From positions 434,001 to 498,000 of the forward strand of contig NZ_SJON01000001.1 of assembly GCF_004331385.1 (NCBI RefSeq): 64,000 bases of DNA. Reading direction: 5' to 3'. Below the pieces are notes generated by a model that saw nothing but the letters and a program-made list of their open reading frames with translations, was not told the DNA's origin and ran no database searches. Below are positions 20,337-29,387 of this stretch, in pieces. This stretch comes from Enterobacter quasihormaechei. Its GTDB lineage: Bacteria; Pseudomonadota; Gammaproteobacteria; Enterobacterales; Enterobacteriaceae. Numbering within the stretch: position 1 is the first letter of the stretch; the number at the start of each line of letters is the position of its first letter. Position numbers and translations under genes: made by a program.

Positions 20337-21030
20337 ACGTTATTTTGTTACCGGCACGGACACCGAAGTCGGTAAAACCGTTGCCAGCGCCGCGCTGTTG
20401 CAGGCGGCGCGTCTGCTGGGGAAAACGACGGCGGGGTACAAGCCCGTGGCCTCTGGCAGCGAGATGACGCCGGAAGGCTTACGCAATACCGATGCGCTGG
20501 CGCTACAGCGTAACAGCAGCCTTGCGCTGGCCTATTCTGCGGTAAACCCCTATACCTTTGCTGAACCCACCTCGCCGCACATCGTCAGCGCTGATGAAGA
20601 TCGGCCGATTGATTTTTCGGTTCTCTCTTCCGGGTTACGCGCTCTGGAAACACAGGCCAACTGGGTGCTGGTGGAAGGGGCCGGTGGCTGGTTCACCCCG
20701 CTGACTGACGAGCAGACGTTTGCTGACTGGGTGCAGGCCGAACAGCTTCCGGTCATTCTGGTGGTGGGCGTGAAGCTTGGCTGCATCAACCACGCCATGC
20801 TGACCGCCCAAGCGGTGCAGCAGGCCGGGTTGCGTCTGGCTGGGTGGATTGCCAACGACGTGGTTGCGCCGGGTAAACGTCATGCTGAGTATCTGGCGAC
20901 GCTGAAGCGAATGCTGCCTGCGCCGTTCCTCGGGGAGATCCCGTGGCTTGCCGACGGCGCAGAGCAGGCGGAAACCGGACGCTATCTTGACCTCAGCGCC
21001 TTATGTCCCGCGCCATCCAGTGGGCAATAA
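20329..21030 (+). CDS. bioD: Dethiobiotin synthetase BioD
   Basis: A 233-residue P-loop ligase that closes the ureido ring of dethiobiotin using CO2 and ATP. The P-loop GTDTEVGKT is at residues 9-17, and [11 protein letters not shown] and [16 protein letters not shown] are conserved. I chose the GTG at 20329 ([10 protein letters not shown]), which aligns with the E. coli N-terminus and overlaps bioC by 8 bp; an in-frame ATG five codons earlier is possible. The C-terminal tail is a few residues longer than in E. coli and overlaps the convergent ABC ATPase gene by 38 bp. Confidence 0.94.
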   Translation: MTERYFVTGTDTEVGKTVASAALLQAARLLGKTTAGYKPVASGSEMTPEGLRNTDALALQRNSSLALAYSAVNPYTFAEPTSPHIVSADEDRPIDFSVLSSGLRALETQANWVLVEGAGGWFTPLTDEQTFADWVQAEQLPVILVVGVKLGCINHAMLTAQAVQQAGLRLAGWIANDVVAPGKRHAEYLATLKRMLPAPFLGEIPWLADGAEQAETGRYLDLSALCPAPSSGQ

Positions 21031-21715
21031 GATCGTCATCCAGCTCGTTAACGTGGCCCTGCGCCACGTTACGCCCGCGATAAAGCATGCAGAAACGATC
21101 CGCGACCCGGCGGATGAACGACAGCTGTTGCTCCGCTAACAGCACCGTCATGCCCAGCTCCCGATTTAGCCGCACCAGCAGTTGCCCGAGCCTGCGGGCA
21201 AAACGTTGTCCTGCGCCATGCATAGGCTCGTCCAGGATCAGCACGCGCGGGCGATTAACCAGCGCGCTGGCGAGGGCGAGCTGATACTGGTCGTCAGGGG
21301 ACAGCGTAGAGGCCCGGATCTGTCGCAGCGTATAAAGCTCCGGAAACAGGGCGTATACCTCATTTTTTAATGCCGGATCGGGTTTCCCCGTCGCCCGCAT
21401 GGCGATATGCAAATTTTCATCGACGGTCAGTTGGGAAAATATCCGCCGGTCCTGCGGGACGTAGCCTATCGTTGGCGTCGCCGGACATTCTGAGGCAGGA
21501 CTGAGCAAATTTCGCGGCGGTGCACCGGCCTCGTGCCAGATGATGGTGCCGCTCTCGACGGGCACTTTCCCGGTAATGCAGTTCATGAGCGTGGACTTAC
21601 CCATACCAGGCAGGCCAACGATGCCTGTACAGATGCCTTGCGGGAAATCGATATTCACGTTCCATAGCGTATGTTGGCTTCCGTAAAACTGATTTACAGC
21701 ACGCAGACTCAACAT
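20993..21715 (-). CDS. Orphan UrtE/LivF-like ABC ATPase with degenerate signature
   Basis: A 240-residue ATP-binding subunit resembling UrtE, the urea / branched-chain amino acid branch. Walker A is GLPGMGKST (34-42), the Q-loop is YVPQDR (Gln88) and Walker B is VLILDEP (158-164). The LSGGQ signature is replaced by LSPDDQYQLALA (138-149), and the usual TEGI after Walker B by MHGAG. The switch position has AEQQ, with Gln in place of His as is common in this family. No permease, binding protein or urease gene is nearby. It overlaps bioD convergently. Function unknown: a decayed or repurposed transporter ATPase. Confidence 0.75.
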   Translation of the reverse strand: MLSLRAVNQFYGSQHTLWNVNIDFPQGICTGIVGLPGMGKSTLMNCITGKVPVESGTIIWHEAGAPPRNLLSPASECPATPTIGYVPQDRRIFSQLTVDENLHIAMRATGKPDPALKNEVYALFPELYTLRQIRASTLSPDDQYQLALASALVNRPRVLILDEPMHGAGQRFARRLGQLLVRLNRELGMTVLLAEQQLSFIRRVADRFCMLYRGRNVAQGHVNELDDDLIAHWMARDIRR

Positions 21716-22043
21716 CTTTCTCTCCTTAAAAATGTGTGGGGTGATGCTCAGATTGATATCTGCAAAACGCCTGCCAGGAACTTCATAATGATTAAAAAAA
21801 GGCAGTTTTTAGGAATAACTCACTGCTAAAAGCGCAACGTTTGTTCGAAATGCACGCTTCCGGTGCCGTGCATGTCGGGTTGTGGTGCAGTGAAAATGAC
21901 GGAAATGTGATTAAGATCTCGCCAGGCGCTTATGAAAAAATGAATGTTTTCCAGGAAAAAAAGAGTGATAAAAATATTTTATTGCCGCTTCGTGGGAAAA
22001 ACCGGGAATTTGCGGGAGTGCATGCTGTACGGGCTGGAGGCAG

Positions 22044-22078
22044 TTATCCACTATTCCTGTGGATAACCTTGTGCATTA
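22044..22078. other. DnaA-box cluster, probable DARS1 (DnaA-reactivating sequence)
   Basis: Three DnaA boxes: TTATCCACT (22044-22052, plus), TGTGGATAA (22058-22066, perfect box on the minus strand) and TGTGCATTA (22070-22078, minus, one mismatch). Boxes I and II form a 9-bp inverted repeat with a 7-bp gap, and box III repeats the orientation of II. E. coli DARS1, which promotes ADP-to-ATP exchange on DnaA, lies in this same bioD-uvrB gap and has this I versus II/III orientation. Confidence 0.82.
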
Positions 22079-22368
22079 GAGTTAGAAAACACGCGATAAG
22101 CGAGAGAATACGCGGGTTACGCCCAAATTGATGCGAAACGCGGCTTCAGGAAATAGTCTATATTTTTTAACGAATTAGATAAAAGCAATTCCCTCAACCC
22201 CGGCGAGACCTGTTGCCATAAAACTTTCATAACCGCCCTTGACAAATGTTAAAAAAGTAATAGTTCTGGGGATAACCCCCTGAGGCTGGTGTTTTATAGG
22301 GTCACAGTCGAAATTTGGCTCGCGAACGCACTAATCCTCTCCGTGCTACGCTAAATATCCTGACACGC

Positions 22369-22388
22369 TACTGGTTTTTCATCCAGTG
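22369..22388 (+). promoter_or_regulatory. LexA box of uvrB
   Basis: TACTGGTTTTTCATCCAGTG has the CTG-N10-CAG core of a LexA operator and closely resembles that of E. coli uvrB. It implies SOS induction. Confidence 0.88.
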
Positions 22389-22463
22389 TTTTTTACTGGC
22401 AATCCTGGCCACAACGAGTAAAATTACTCACCTGCCGCTTATTCTGTCATCAGGTCGTCGCCA

Positions 22464-24479
22464 ATGAGTAAACCGTTCAAACTGAATTCTGCTTTCCGTC
22501 CTTCCGGGGATCAGCCCGAGGCCATTCGTCGCCTGGAAGAGGGGCTGGAAGACGGGCTGGCGCACCAGACCCTGCTGGGGGTAACCGGTTCGGGTAAAAC
22601 CTTCACCATTGCCAACGTCATTGCCGATCTCCAGCGTCCGACGATGGTCCTCGCGCCGAACAAAACGCTGGCGGCGCAGCTGTATGGTGAGATGAAAGAG
22701 TTCTTCCCCGAGAACGCGGTGGAATATTTCGTCTCTTACTACGACTACTACCAGCCGGAAGCCTACGTTCCCAGCTCTGACACGTTTATCGAGAAAGATG
22801 CCTCGGTGAACGAACATATCGAGCAGATGCGTTTGTCTGCGACCAAGGCGCTGCTTGAGCGTCGCGATGTGGTGGTGGTGGCCTCGGTGTCGGCGATCTA
22901 CGGCCTGGGCGATCCGGATCTCTATCTCAAGATGATGCTGCACCTGACGCAGGGGATGATTATCGATCAGCGGGCGATTTTGCGCCGTCTGGCGGAGTTG
23001 CAGTACACCCGTAACGATCAGGCGTTCCAGCGCGGGACCTTCCGCGTGCGCGGTGAGGTGATTGATATCTTCCCGGCGGAATCGGACGACATGGCGCTGC
23101 GCGTTGAACTGTTCGACGAAGAGGTTGAACGCCTGTCGCTGTTCGATCCGCTGACCGGCCACGTCGAGTCGGTGATCCAGCGCTTCACCATCTACCCCAA
23201 AACGCACTACGTGACGCCACGCGAGCGTATCGTGCAGGCGATGGAAGAGATCAAAGGCGAGCTGGCGGACCGCCGCAAGGTGCTGCTGGCGAACAATAAG
23301 CTGCTGGAAGAGCAGCGCCTGAGCCAGCGTACCCAGTTCGATCTGGAGATGATGAACGAGCTGGGCTACTGCTCCGGCATTGAAAACTACTCGCGCTACC
23401 TCTCCGGGCGCGGGCCAGGCGAAGCGCCGCCGACGCTGTTTGACTACCTTCCGGCGGACGGCCTGCTGGTGATCGACGAATCTCACGTTACGATCCCGCA
23501 GATCGGCGGGATGTATCGCGGTGACCGGGCGCGTAAAGAGACGCTCGTGGAGTACGGCTTCCGTCTGCCGTCGGCGCTGGACAACCGTCCGATGAAGTTT
23601 GAAGAATTTGAGGCGCTCGCCCCGCAGACCATCTACGTATCGGCAACGCCGGGCAACTACGAACTGGAAAAATCCGGTGATGACGTGGTGGACCAGGTGG
23701 TGCGTCCGACCGGGCTGCTGGATCCGATTATCGAGGTGCGGCCCGTGGCGACGCAGGTGGACGATCTGCTCTCGGAAATCCGTGCCCGTTCCGCCATCAA
23801 CGAGCGCGTGCTGGTGACCACGCTCACCAAACGTATGGCGGAAGATTTGACGGAGTATCTGGAAGAACACGGCGAGAAGGTGCGGTATCTGCACTCGGAT
23901 ATCGATACCGTGGAGCGTATGGAGATCATCCGCGACCTGCGCCTGGGCGAGTTCGACGTGCTGGTGGGTATCAACCTTCTGCGAGAAGGTCTGGATATGC
24001 CGGAAGTGTCGCTGGTGGCGATTCTGGACGCCGACAAAGAGGGCTTCCTGCGTTCTGAGCGCTCGCTGATCCAGACCATTGGCCGCGCCGCGCGCAACGT
24101 CAACGGGAAGGCGATTCTGTACGGGGATAAAATTACCCCGTCGATGGCCAAAGCCATTGGCGAAACGGAGCGCCGTCGCGAGAAACAGCAGCGCTACAAC
24201 GAAGAGCACGGCATCACGCCGCAAGGGCTGAACAAGAAGGTGGTGGATATCCTGGCGCTGGGTCAGAACATAGCGAAGACCAAAGCGAAAGGCCGCGGCA
24301 AGGCCCGTTCAGTGGTGGAAGAGGATACCGTTGCGCTGACGCCGAAAGCGTTGCAGCAGAAGATCCACGAGCTGGAAGGGCAGATGATGCAGCACGCGCA
24401 GAACCTGGAGTTCGAAGAGGCTGCGCAAATCCGCGATCAGCTGCATCAGCTGCGGGATCTGTTTATTGCGGCATCGTGA
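22464..24479 (+). CDS. uvrB: Excinuclease ABC subunit B (UvrB)
   Basis: A 671-residue nucleotide-excision-repair protein. It receives damaged DNA from UvrA, verifies the lesion and loads UvrC. Walker A is GVTGSGKT (39-46). The beta-hairpin segment [16 protein letters not shown] that inserts between strands is near residue 92. DESH is the Walker B box, and the UVR domain at the C-terminus ([20 protein letters not shown]) binds UvrC. Preceded by a LexA box; followed by a large REP-type inverted repeat. Confidence 0.97.
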   Translation: MSKPFKLNSAFRPSGDQPEAIRRLEEGLEDGLAHQTLLGVTGSGKTFTIANVIADLQRPTMVLAPNKTLAAQLYGEMKEFFPENAVEYFVSYYDYYQPEAYVPSSDTFIEKDASVNEHIEQMRLSATKALLERRDVVVVASVSAIYGLGDPDLYLKMMLHLTQGMIIDQRAILRRLAELQYTRNDQAFQRGTFRVRGEVIDIFPAESDDMALRVELFDEEVERLSLFDPLTGHVESVIQRFTIYPKTHYVTPRERIVQAMEEIKGELADRRKVLLANNKLLEEQRLSQRTQFDLEMMNELGYCSGIENYSRYLSGRGPGEAPPTLFDYLPADGLLVIDESHVTIPQIGGMYRGDRARKETLVEYGFRLPSALDNRPMKFEEFEALAPQTIYVSATPGNYELEKSGDDVVDQVVRPTGLLDPIIEVRPVATQVDDLLSEIRARSAINERVLVTTLTKRMAEDLTEYLEEHGEKVRYLHSDIDTVERMEIIRDLRLGEFDVLVGINLLREGLDMPEVSLVAILDADKEGFLRSERSLIQTIGRAARNVNGKAILYGDKITPSMAKAIGETERRREKQQRYNEEHGITPQGLNKKVVDILALGQNIAKTKAKGRGKARSVVEEDTVALTPKALQQKIHELEGQMMQHAQNLEFEEAAQIRDQLHQLRDLFIAAS

Positions 24480-24486
24480 GTTTTTT

Positions 24487-24563
24487 GCCCGGTGGCGCTG
24501 CGCTTACCGGGCCTACAGGTTTAGCGTCTTTTGTAGCCCCGGTAAGCGCAGCGCCACCGGGGT
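24487..24563. repeat. Long inverted REP pair between uvrB and ybhK
   Basis: Two oppositely oriented REP units share TGGCGCTGCGCTTACC and its complement, flanked by TTTTTT and GTTTTT. The pair can form one long hairpin that would end both convergent transcripts. Confidence 0.82.
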
Positions 24564-24568
24564 TTTTG

Positions 24569-25477
24569 TTAACCCAATTCCTGAATCGCTTTCTCCAGCG
24601 CCTCGCGCAGCAGGTGGCGGTCGTGACGATATTTAATATCGCTGGCTTCCAGCGGCTCCTGCACCACCACGCGATCGCCAATCCCTGACACATCCACTTT
24701 CGGCCCAACCACCACGCCGTCGATAATTTTCTTACCGACGTACTGTTCCATCAGGTTCAGCTTGTCCGCCAGCGACAGGCTCGCCGCCGCCGGGCTAAGT
24801 TCGCGGCCTAAATTACCGATATAGACCATGGGTGCAGGCGTTCTGCGCAGCGCCTGCGCCAGCTCTTTGACCAGCAGGAGCGGCATCAGGCTGGTGTAAA
24901 AACTCCCCGGCCCAATCAGGATCAGATCGGCCTCGCCAATCGCTTCAACCGCTTCCCGCGTCGCGGGTACGCTGGGGTAGGTCATCAGCTCTTTTGGCGG
25001 CAGGAGAAGCTGGTCGATATTCACTTCACCATACACTTCGTGATCGTCGGCATCGATCGCCATCAAATCCACCGGCTGTTCGGACATCGGGATCAGAAAC
25101 GCATCCACCTTAAGCAGGTTCCGAATTAAATTAATCGCTTCCAGAGGGCGCACGCTCAGGTGATCCAGCGCCTTTAACATCAGATTTCCAAGGTTATGGC
25201 CTGAAAGTTCGCCATTACCGCCAAAACGGTACTCAAACATCGCTGAAGCCACGCTGGGCTCCGTAATGAGCTGGTTAAGGCAGTTGCGCATGTCACCCCA
25301 GGCGATCCCGCCTTCAGCACGTCGAATCCGCCCGGTTGAGCCGCCGTTATCCGTTGTTGTCACAATGCCCGTCAGGCGTGAGCCCAGTGACGATAACGAC
25401 GACATGACCCGTCCCAGACCGTGACCCCCGCCAAGAGCCACCACGCGGTCCAGATCCGCAAAAGTGCGATTGCGCAT
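24569..25477 (-). CDS. ybhK: YvcK/CofD-family putative gluconeogenesis factor YbhK
   Basis: A 302-residue cytosolic protein of the YvcK/CofD fold. The N-terminal nucleotide-binding loop [15 protein letters not shown] is conserved, as are [13 protein letters not shown] and [15 protein letters not shown]. In Bacillus, YvcK binds UDP-sugars and affects growth on gluconeogenic carbon and cell-wall synthesis; the enteric role is less clear. The second in-frame ATG (25477, MRNRTF) matches the E. coli start and has AAGG at good spacing. Confidence 0.9.
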   Translation of the reverse strand: MRNRTFADLDRVVALGGGHGLGRVMSSLSSLGSRLTGIVTTTDNGGSTGRIRRAEGGIAWGDMRNCLNQLITEPSVASAMFEYRFGGNGELSGHNLGNLMLKALDHLSVRPLEAINLIRNLLKVDAFLIPMSEQPVDLMAIDADDHEVYGEVNIDQLLLPPKELMTYPSVPATREAVEAIGEADLILIGPGSFYTSLMPLLLVKELAQALRRTPAPMVYIGNLGRELSPAAASLSLADKLNLMEQYVGKKIIDGVVVGPKVDVSGIGDRVVVQEPLEASDIKYRHDRHLLREALEKAIQELG

Positions 25478-25617
25478 ACCCATTCCTTATCCTGTTTAGC
25501 TTGCGTCACAGTAACGCAACTACTCCTAAAAGACGATGCCTCTCACAATCCATAATGACGTATATCAATGCGAAAGCGCGCTTTTTGCGTATTCTGTAGG
25601 GAAAATGCACGATAATA

Positions 25618-25643
25618 TCGCTATGTATAAGATTATATAGCGA
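25618..25643 (+). promoter_or_regulatory. ModE-binding palindrome at moaABCDE
   Basis: Ten-base arms TCGCTATGTA and TATATAGCGA (one mismatch) with a 6-bp gap. The overall length is the same 26 bp as the modA site. In E. coli Mo-ModE activates moa from a site here. Confidence 0.88.
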
Positions 25644-25715
25644 AAAGCGACAATGGCGAAGTGGCGATTTCCACGCTACTATCGCCATAACCACGTTTTC
25701 AAAACTGAAAACATA

Positions 25716-25818
25716 CACTCTAGCCCTGGCGCCTGTGTCGAGAGATATGGCGCCTTGGCCGTGGCGGATTTGCCACCAGGGTACAGAAAGAAATGACTGT
25801 GCCTCCCGATCTGGAAAG
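25716..25818 (+). promoter_or_regulatory. Molybdenum-cofactor (Moco) riboswitch leader of moaA
   Basis: The leader closely follows the E. coli moaA Moco RNA motif. The conserved blocks ACTCTAGCC, CCTTGGCCGTG, GCCACCAGGG, AGAAATGACT and GCCTCCCGATCTGGAAAGG appear in order. The last block carries the moaA ribosome site, so cofactor binding would block translation when Moco is plentiful. The 3' edge is about 6 bp before the ATG. Confidence 0.92.
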
Positions 25819-25824
25819 GTGTAC

Positions 25825-26814
25825 ATGGCTTCACAACTTACTGATGCTTTCGCGCGTAAGTTTTTCTACTTACGTTTGTCGATTACCGACGTGTGCAACT
25901 TCCGTTGCACCTACTGCCTGCCCGATGGCTACAAGCCCGGCAGCGTCACCAACAACGGCTTTCTCTCCGTGGATGAAGTACGCCGCGTCACGCGTGCGTT
26001 CTCGGAACTCGGTACGGAAAAAGTGCGTCTGACCGGGGGAGAGCCTTCCCTGCGTCGTGATTTCCCAGACATCATCGCCGCCGTGCGTGAAAACGAACGT
26101 ATCCGCCAGATTGCGGTGACCACCAACGGTTACCGCATGGCGCGTGACGTAGCGAACTGGCGCGATGCAGGTCTAACGGCGATTAACGTCAGCGTTGATA
26201 GCCTTGACGCCCGTCAGTTCCACGCGATTACCGGCCAGGACAAGTTCCGCCAGGTTATGGACGGCATCGATGCCGCGTTCACCGCCGGTTTCGATAAGGT
26301 CAAAGTCAATACCGTGTTGATGCGTGATGTGAACCATCATCAGCTGGACACCTTCCTGGCGTGGATCAAACCGCGCCGCATTCAACTGCGTTTTATTGAG
26401 CTGATGGAGACCGGTGAGGGCAGCGATCTGTTCCGTCGGCATCACATCTCCGGCATGGTGCTGCGCGACGAGCTGCTGAAACGCGGCTGGATCCACCAGA
26501 TCCGCCAGCGCAGCGACGGCCCGGCGCAGGTCTTTTGTCACCCGGACTACGAAGGCGAAATCGGCCTGATCATGCCCTATGAGAAAGACTTCTGTGCCAG
26601 CTGCAACCGCCTGCGCGTCTCCTCCGTTGGCAAGCTGCACCTCTGCCTGTTCGGGGATGGTGGCGTAGAACTGCGCGATTTGCTGGAAGACGATGCCCAA
26701 CAGGGCGCACTTGAAGCACGCATTTCCGAGGCGCTGACGCACAAAAAGCAGACCCATTTCCTGCATCAGGGCAACACCGGCATTACTCAGAACCTGTCCT
26801 ATATCGGCGGGTAA
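25825..26814 (+). CDS. moaA: GTP 3',8-cyclase MoaA
   Basis: A 329-residue radical-SAM enzyme starting molybdopterin synthesis from GTP. The N-terminal cluster ligands are Cys24, Cys28 and Cys31 (CNFRCTYC). The C-terminal cluster ligands are in [12 protein letters not shown] and HLCLFG. The C-terminal GG needed for activity is present. The ATG at 25825 matches the E. coli start ([10 protein letters not shown]) and leaves the riboswitch untranslated. First gene of moaABCDE. Confidence 0.97.
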   Translation: MASQLTDAFARKFFYLRLSITDVCNFRCTYCLPDGYKPGSVTNNGFLSVDEVRRVTRAFSELGTEKVRLTGGEPSLRRDFPDIIAAVRENERIRQIAVTTNGYRMARDVANWRDAGLTAINVSVDSLDARQFHAITGQDKFRQVMDGIDAAFTAGFDKVKVNTVLMRDVNHHQLDTFLAWIKPRRIQLRFIELMETGEGSDLFRRHHISGMVLRDELLKRGWIHQIRQRSDGPAQVFCHPDYEGEIGLIMPYEKDFCASCNRLRVSSVGKLHLCLFGDGGVELRDLLEDDAQQGALEARISEALTHKKQTHFLHQGNTGITQNLSYIGG

Positions 26815-26838
26815 TCAGGCTTTAGAAGGAACCAGAAG

Positions 26839-27351
26839 ATGAGTCAGGTAAGCGCGGAATTTATCCCGACACGCATTGCTATTCTTACCGTTTCCGATCG
26901 TCGTGGTGAAGAGGATGATACCTCCGGCCACTGGCTGCGCGAGGCGGCACACGAAGCCGGACACCAGATTGTTGATAAAGCGATCGTCAAAGAGAACCGT
27001 TACGCCATTCGCGCGCAGGTTTCGCAGTGGATTGCGAGTGACGACGTCCAGGTGGTGCTGATCACCGGCGGCACCGGCTTTACCGCAGGCGACCAGGCGC
27101 CAGAAGCGCTGCTTCCGCTGTTCGATCGCGAAGTGGAAGGCTTCGGCGAAGTGTTCCGCATGCTCTCGTTTGAAGAGATTGGCACCTCTACGCTCCAGTC
27201 CCGTGCTGTAGCGGGGATGGCGAACAATACGCTGATTTTCGCCATGCCGGGCTCGACCAAAGCCTGCCGCACCGCGTGGGAAAATATTATTGCCCCGCAG
27301 CTGGATGCCCGCACCCGTCCGTGTAATTTCCATCCTCATTTAAAGAAATAA
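26839..27351 (+). CDS. moaB: Molybdenum cofactor biosynthesis protein B
   Basis: A 170-residue MogA/MoaB-fold protein, resembling molybdopterin adenylyltransferases. The molybdopterin-binding loop ITGGTGFTAGDQAPEA is seen. In E. coli MogA carries the main activity and MoaB appears dispensable, so its exact role is uncertain. Lies 24 bp after moaA with an AAGGAA ribosome site; moaC starts 3 bp later. Confidence 0.94.
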   Translation: MSQVSAEFIPTRIAILTVSDRRGEEDDTSGHWLREAAHEAGHQIVDKAIVKENRYAIRAQVSQWIASDDVQVVLITGGTGFTAGDQAPEALLPLFDREVEGFGEVFRMLSFEEIGTSTLQSRAVAGMANNTLIFAMPGSTKACRTAWENIIAPQLDARTRPCNFHPHLKK

Positions 27352-27354
27352 GCT

Positions 27355-27840
27355 ATGTCACAACTGACCCACATTAACGCCGCTGGCGAAGCGCATATGG
27401 TGGATGTCTCCGCCAAGGCCGAAACGGTGCGCGAGGCGCGTGCTGAAGCATTCGTCACCATGCTGCCGGAGACGCTGGCGATGATTATCGACGGCAGCCA
27501 TCACAAGGGTGATGTGTTTGCGACCGCCCGCATCGCCGGTATTCAGGCCGCGAAGCGTACCTGGGACCTCATCCCGCTCTGTCATCCGCTGATGCTCAGC
27601 AAGGTGGAAGTGAATTTGCAGGCGCAGCCGGAGCATCACCGCGTGCGCATCGAATCTCTGTGCCGCTTAACCGGGAAAACCGGCGTAGAGATGGAGGCGT
27701 TGACGGCTGCCTCCGTGGCGGCGCTGACCATCTACGACATGTGTAAAGCGGTACAGAAAGATATGGTGATTGGCCCGGTGCGTCTGCTGGCAAAAAGCGG
27801 CGGCAAATCCGGTGATTTTAAGGTGGAAAACCATGATTAA
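27355..27840 (+). CDS. moaC: Cyclic pyranopterin monophosphate synthase MoaC
   Basis: A 161-residue enzyme acting on the MoaA product to give cyclic pyranopterin monophosphate. Conserved catalytic segments: [39 protein letters not shown] and the final KSGGKSGDF. Same length as E. coli. Overlaps moaD by 8 bp. Confidence 0.96.
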   Translation: MSQLTHINAAGEAHMVDVSAKAETVREARAEAFVTMLPETLAMIIDGSHHKGDVFATARIAGIQAAKRTWDLIPLCHPLMLSKVEVNLQAQPEHHRVRIESLCRLTGKTGVEMEALTAASVAALTIYDMCKAVQKDMVIGPVRLLAKSGGKSGDFKVENHD

Positions 27841-28078
27841 GGTGCTTTTTTTTGCCCAGGTCCGTGAGCTGGTCAATACCGACAGCCTGACGCTGGACGG
27901 CGCTTTTGCAGACGTCGCCGCCCTGCGTGCGCACCTGGCGGCGCAGGGCGACCGCTGGGCGCTGGCGCTGGATGAAGGCAAGTTGCTGGCCGCCGTGAAT
28001 CAGACGCTGGTTGAATTTACGCACCCGCTGGCTGACGGCGATGAAGTGGCGTTCTTCCCGCCGGTCACTGGGGGTTAA
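27833..28078 (+). CDS. moaD: Molybdopterin synthase small subunit MoaD
   Basis: An 81-residue ubiquitin-like sulfur carrier whose C-terminal Gly-Gly (PPVTGG) is thiocarboxylated by MoeB and donates sulfur within MoaD-MoaE. The ATG at 27833 (MIKVLFFAQ) gives the E. coli length and overlaps moaC by 8 bp. moaE begins one base after the stop. Confidence 0.96.
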   Translation: MIKVLFFAQVRELVNTDSLTLDGAFADVAALRAHLAAQGDRWALALDEGKLLAAVNQTLVEFTHPLADGDEVAFFPPVTGG

Positions 28079-28079
28079 G

Positions 28080-28532
28080 ATGACGGACACCCGAATTCTG
28101 GTCGGCCCTGAACGCTTTAGCGTCGGTACCGAATACAGCTGGCTGGCAGAGCGCGATGAAGACGGCGCGGTCGTGACCTTCACCGGGAAAGTGCGTAATC
28201 ACAACCTCGGCGACAGCGTAAAAGCGCTGACGCTGGAGCACTATCCGGGGATGACCGAAAAATCGCTGGCGGCCATTGTCGAAGAGGCGCGAGGCCGCTG
28301 GCCGCTGGGGCGCGTGACGGTTATCCATCGCATCGGCGAAATGTGGCCCGGTGAAGAGATTGTGTTTGTCGGCGTCACCAGCGCACACCGCACAAGCGCC
28401 TTTGCGGCGGGGGAGTTCATCATGGATTACCTCAAAACCAAAGCGCCGTTCTGGAAGCGTGAAGCGACGCCGGAAGGCGAGCGCTGGGTGGAATCGCGGG
28501 ACAGCGACAAACAGGCTGCCAGCCGCTGGTAA
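28080..28532 (+). CDS. moaE: Molybdopterin synthase catalytic subunit MoaE
   Basis: A 150-residue subunit that converts cyclic pyranopterin monophosphate to molybdopterin with MoaD thiocarboxylate. The conserved FTGKVRNHN, LEHYPGM, HRIGEMWPGE and the catalytic lysine segment YLKTKAPFWKRE are present. The start at 28080 (MTDTRI) matches the E. coli length. Last gene of the operon. Confidence 0.96.
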   Translation: MTDTRILVGPERFSVGTEYSWLAERDEDGAVVTFTGKVRNHNLGDSVKALTLEHYPGMTEKSLAAIVEEARGRWPLGRVTVIHRIGEMWPGEEIVFVGVTSAHRTSAFAAGEFIMDYLKTKAPFWKREATPEGERWVESRDSDKQAASRW

Positions 28533-28590
28533 CAGGTTTATGAGGATGTGTTAGTCTTAACGTGTGTGTTTACTTAATCAGGAGTGAATC

Positions 28591-29298
28591 ATGGACCGAT
28601 TTCCGCGTTCCGATTCGATAGTACAGCAGACCCGTAGCGGGCTGCAAACCTACATGGCTCAGGTGTATGGCTGGATGACGGTCGGCTTGCTGCTTACCGC
28701 GTTTATCGCGTGGTATGCGGCAAACACGCCTGAACTGATGATGTTCGTCTTCTCCAGCAAAATCACCTTCTTTGGGCTGATCATTGCGCAGCTGGCGCTG
28801 GTGTTCGTTCTCTCCGGGCTGGTACACAAGCTCAGCGCGGGCATGGCGACTACGCTGTTTATGCTCTATTCAGCGCTGACCGGGCTGACGCTCTCCAGTA
28901 TTTTCATTGTCTACACCTACTCCTCCATTGCCAGCACGTTTGTGGTAACCGGCGGGATGTTTGGCGTGATGAGCCTGTACGGCTACACCACGAAACGCGA
29001 CCTGAGCGGTTTCGGCAGCATGCTGTTCATGGGGCTGATCGGGATTGTGCTGGCGTCGCTGGTAAACCTGTGGCTGAAGAGTGAAGCGCTGATGTGGGCG
29101 GTGACCTATATCGGGGTGGTGATCTTCGTTGGCTTAACCGCCTACGACACCCAGAAGCTGAAAAACATTGGTGAACAAATTGATGTTCGCGACAGTTCAA
29201 ACCTGCGCAAACACGCCATTCTGGGCGCGCTGACGCTTTATCTGGACTTCATCAACCTGTTCCTGATGCTGCTGCGTATTTTCGGCAACCGTCGCTAG
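28591..29298 (+). CDS. ybhL: BAX-inhibitor-1 family membrane protein YbhL
   Basis: A 235-residue inner-membrane protein with about seven hydrophobic helices and the family C-terminal segment LTLYLDFINLFLMLLRI. The family (UPF0005/TMBIM) includes pH-sensitive calcium-leak channels; the physiological role in enterics is not known. AGGAG lies eight bases before the ATG. E. coli K-12 has paralogue ybhM next; here a REP pair and ybhN follow directly. Confidence 0.9.
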   Translation: MDRFPRSDSIVQQTRSGLQTYMAQVYGWMTVGLLLTAFIAWYAANTPELMMFVFSSKITFFGLIIAQLALVFVLSGLVHKLSAGMATTLFMLYSALTGLTLSSIFIVYTYSSIASTFVVTGGMFGVMSLYGYTTKRDLSGFGSMLFMGLIGIVLASLVNLWLKSEALMWAVTYIGVVIFVGLTAYDTQKLKNIGEQIDVRDSSNLRKHAILGALTLYLDFINLFLMLLRIFGNRR

Positions 29299-29307
29299 GA
29301 TTGTTAT

Positions 29308-29382
29308 GCCGGGTGGCGGCTTCGCCTTACCCGGCCTACGAAAGGCGAACCCTAGGTCGGGTAAGGCGAAGCCGCCACCCGA
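29308..29382. repeat. BIME: two inverted REP units (ybhL-ybhN)
   Basis: Units at 29308-29335 and 29357-29382 are near-exact inverted copies (GGGTGGCGGCTTCGCCTTACCC and its complement, here split by position). They lie between the convergent ends of ybhL and ybhN and replace the interval that holds ybhM in E. coli K-12. Confidence 0.82.
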
Positions 29383-29387
29383 CTTAT

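Larger units (their letters stand above)
21716..22463. other. 748-bp gene-free region: DARS1-like site and uvrB control region
   Basis: Lies between the orphan ATPase start and uvrB. I see no convincing gene; a 96-codon frame at 21841-22131 has no recognisable protein and no E. coli counterpart. The stretch contains a cluster of DnaA boxes (22044-22078), a TTGACA at 22239-22244 similar to one upstream of E. coli uvrB, and a LexA box at 22369-22388. Confidence 0.7.
25478..25824. other. 347-bp divergent control region ybhK-moaA
   Basis: Gene-free. It holds the ModE palindrome (25618-25643) and the molybdenum-cofactor riboswitch leader (25716-25818) of moaA, plus the ybhK ribosome-binding region at the left edge. 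Confidence 0.85.

Noticed and set aside
21841-22131. A 96-codon frame in the ATPase-uvrB gap
   Set aside because: Covers the DnaA-box cluster, has no recognised family and no convincing ribosome site; better seen as non-coding.
22428-24224. A 598-codon open frame on the minus strand opposite uvrB
   Set aside because: Exact antisense shadow of uvrB; its His/Arg/Gln-rich composition is the usual reverse reading of high-GC codons, with no start signal or family.
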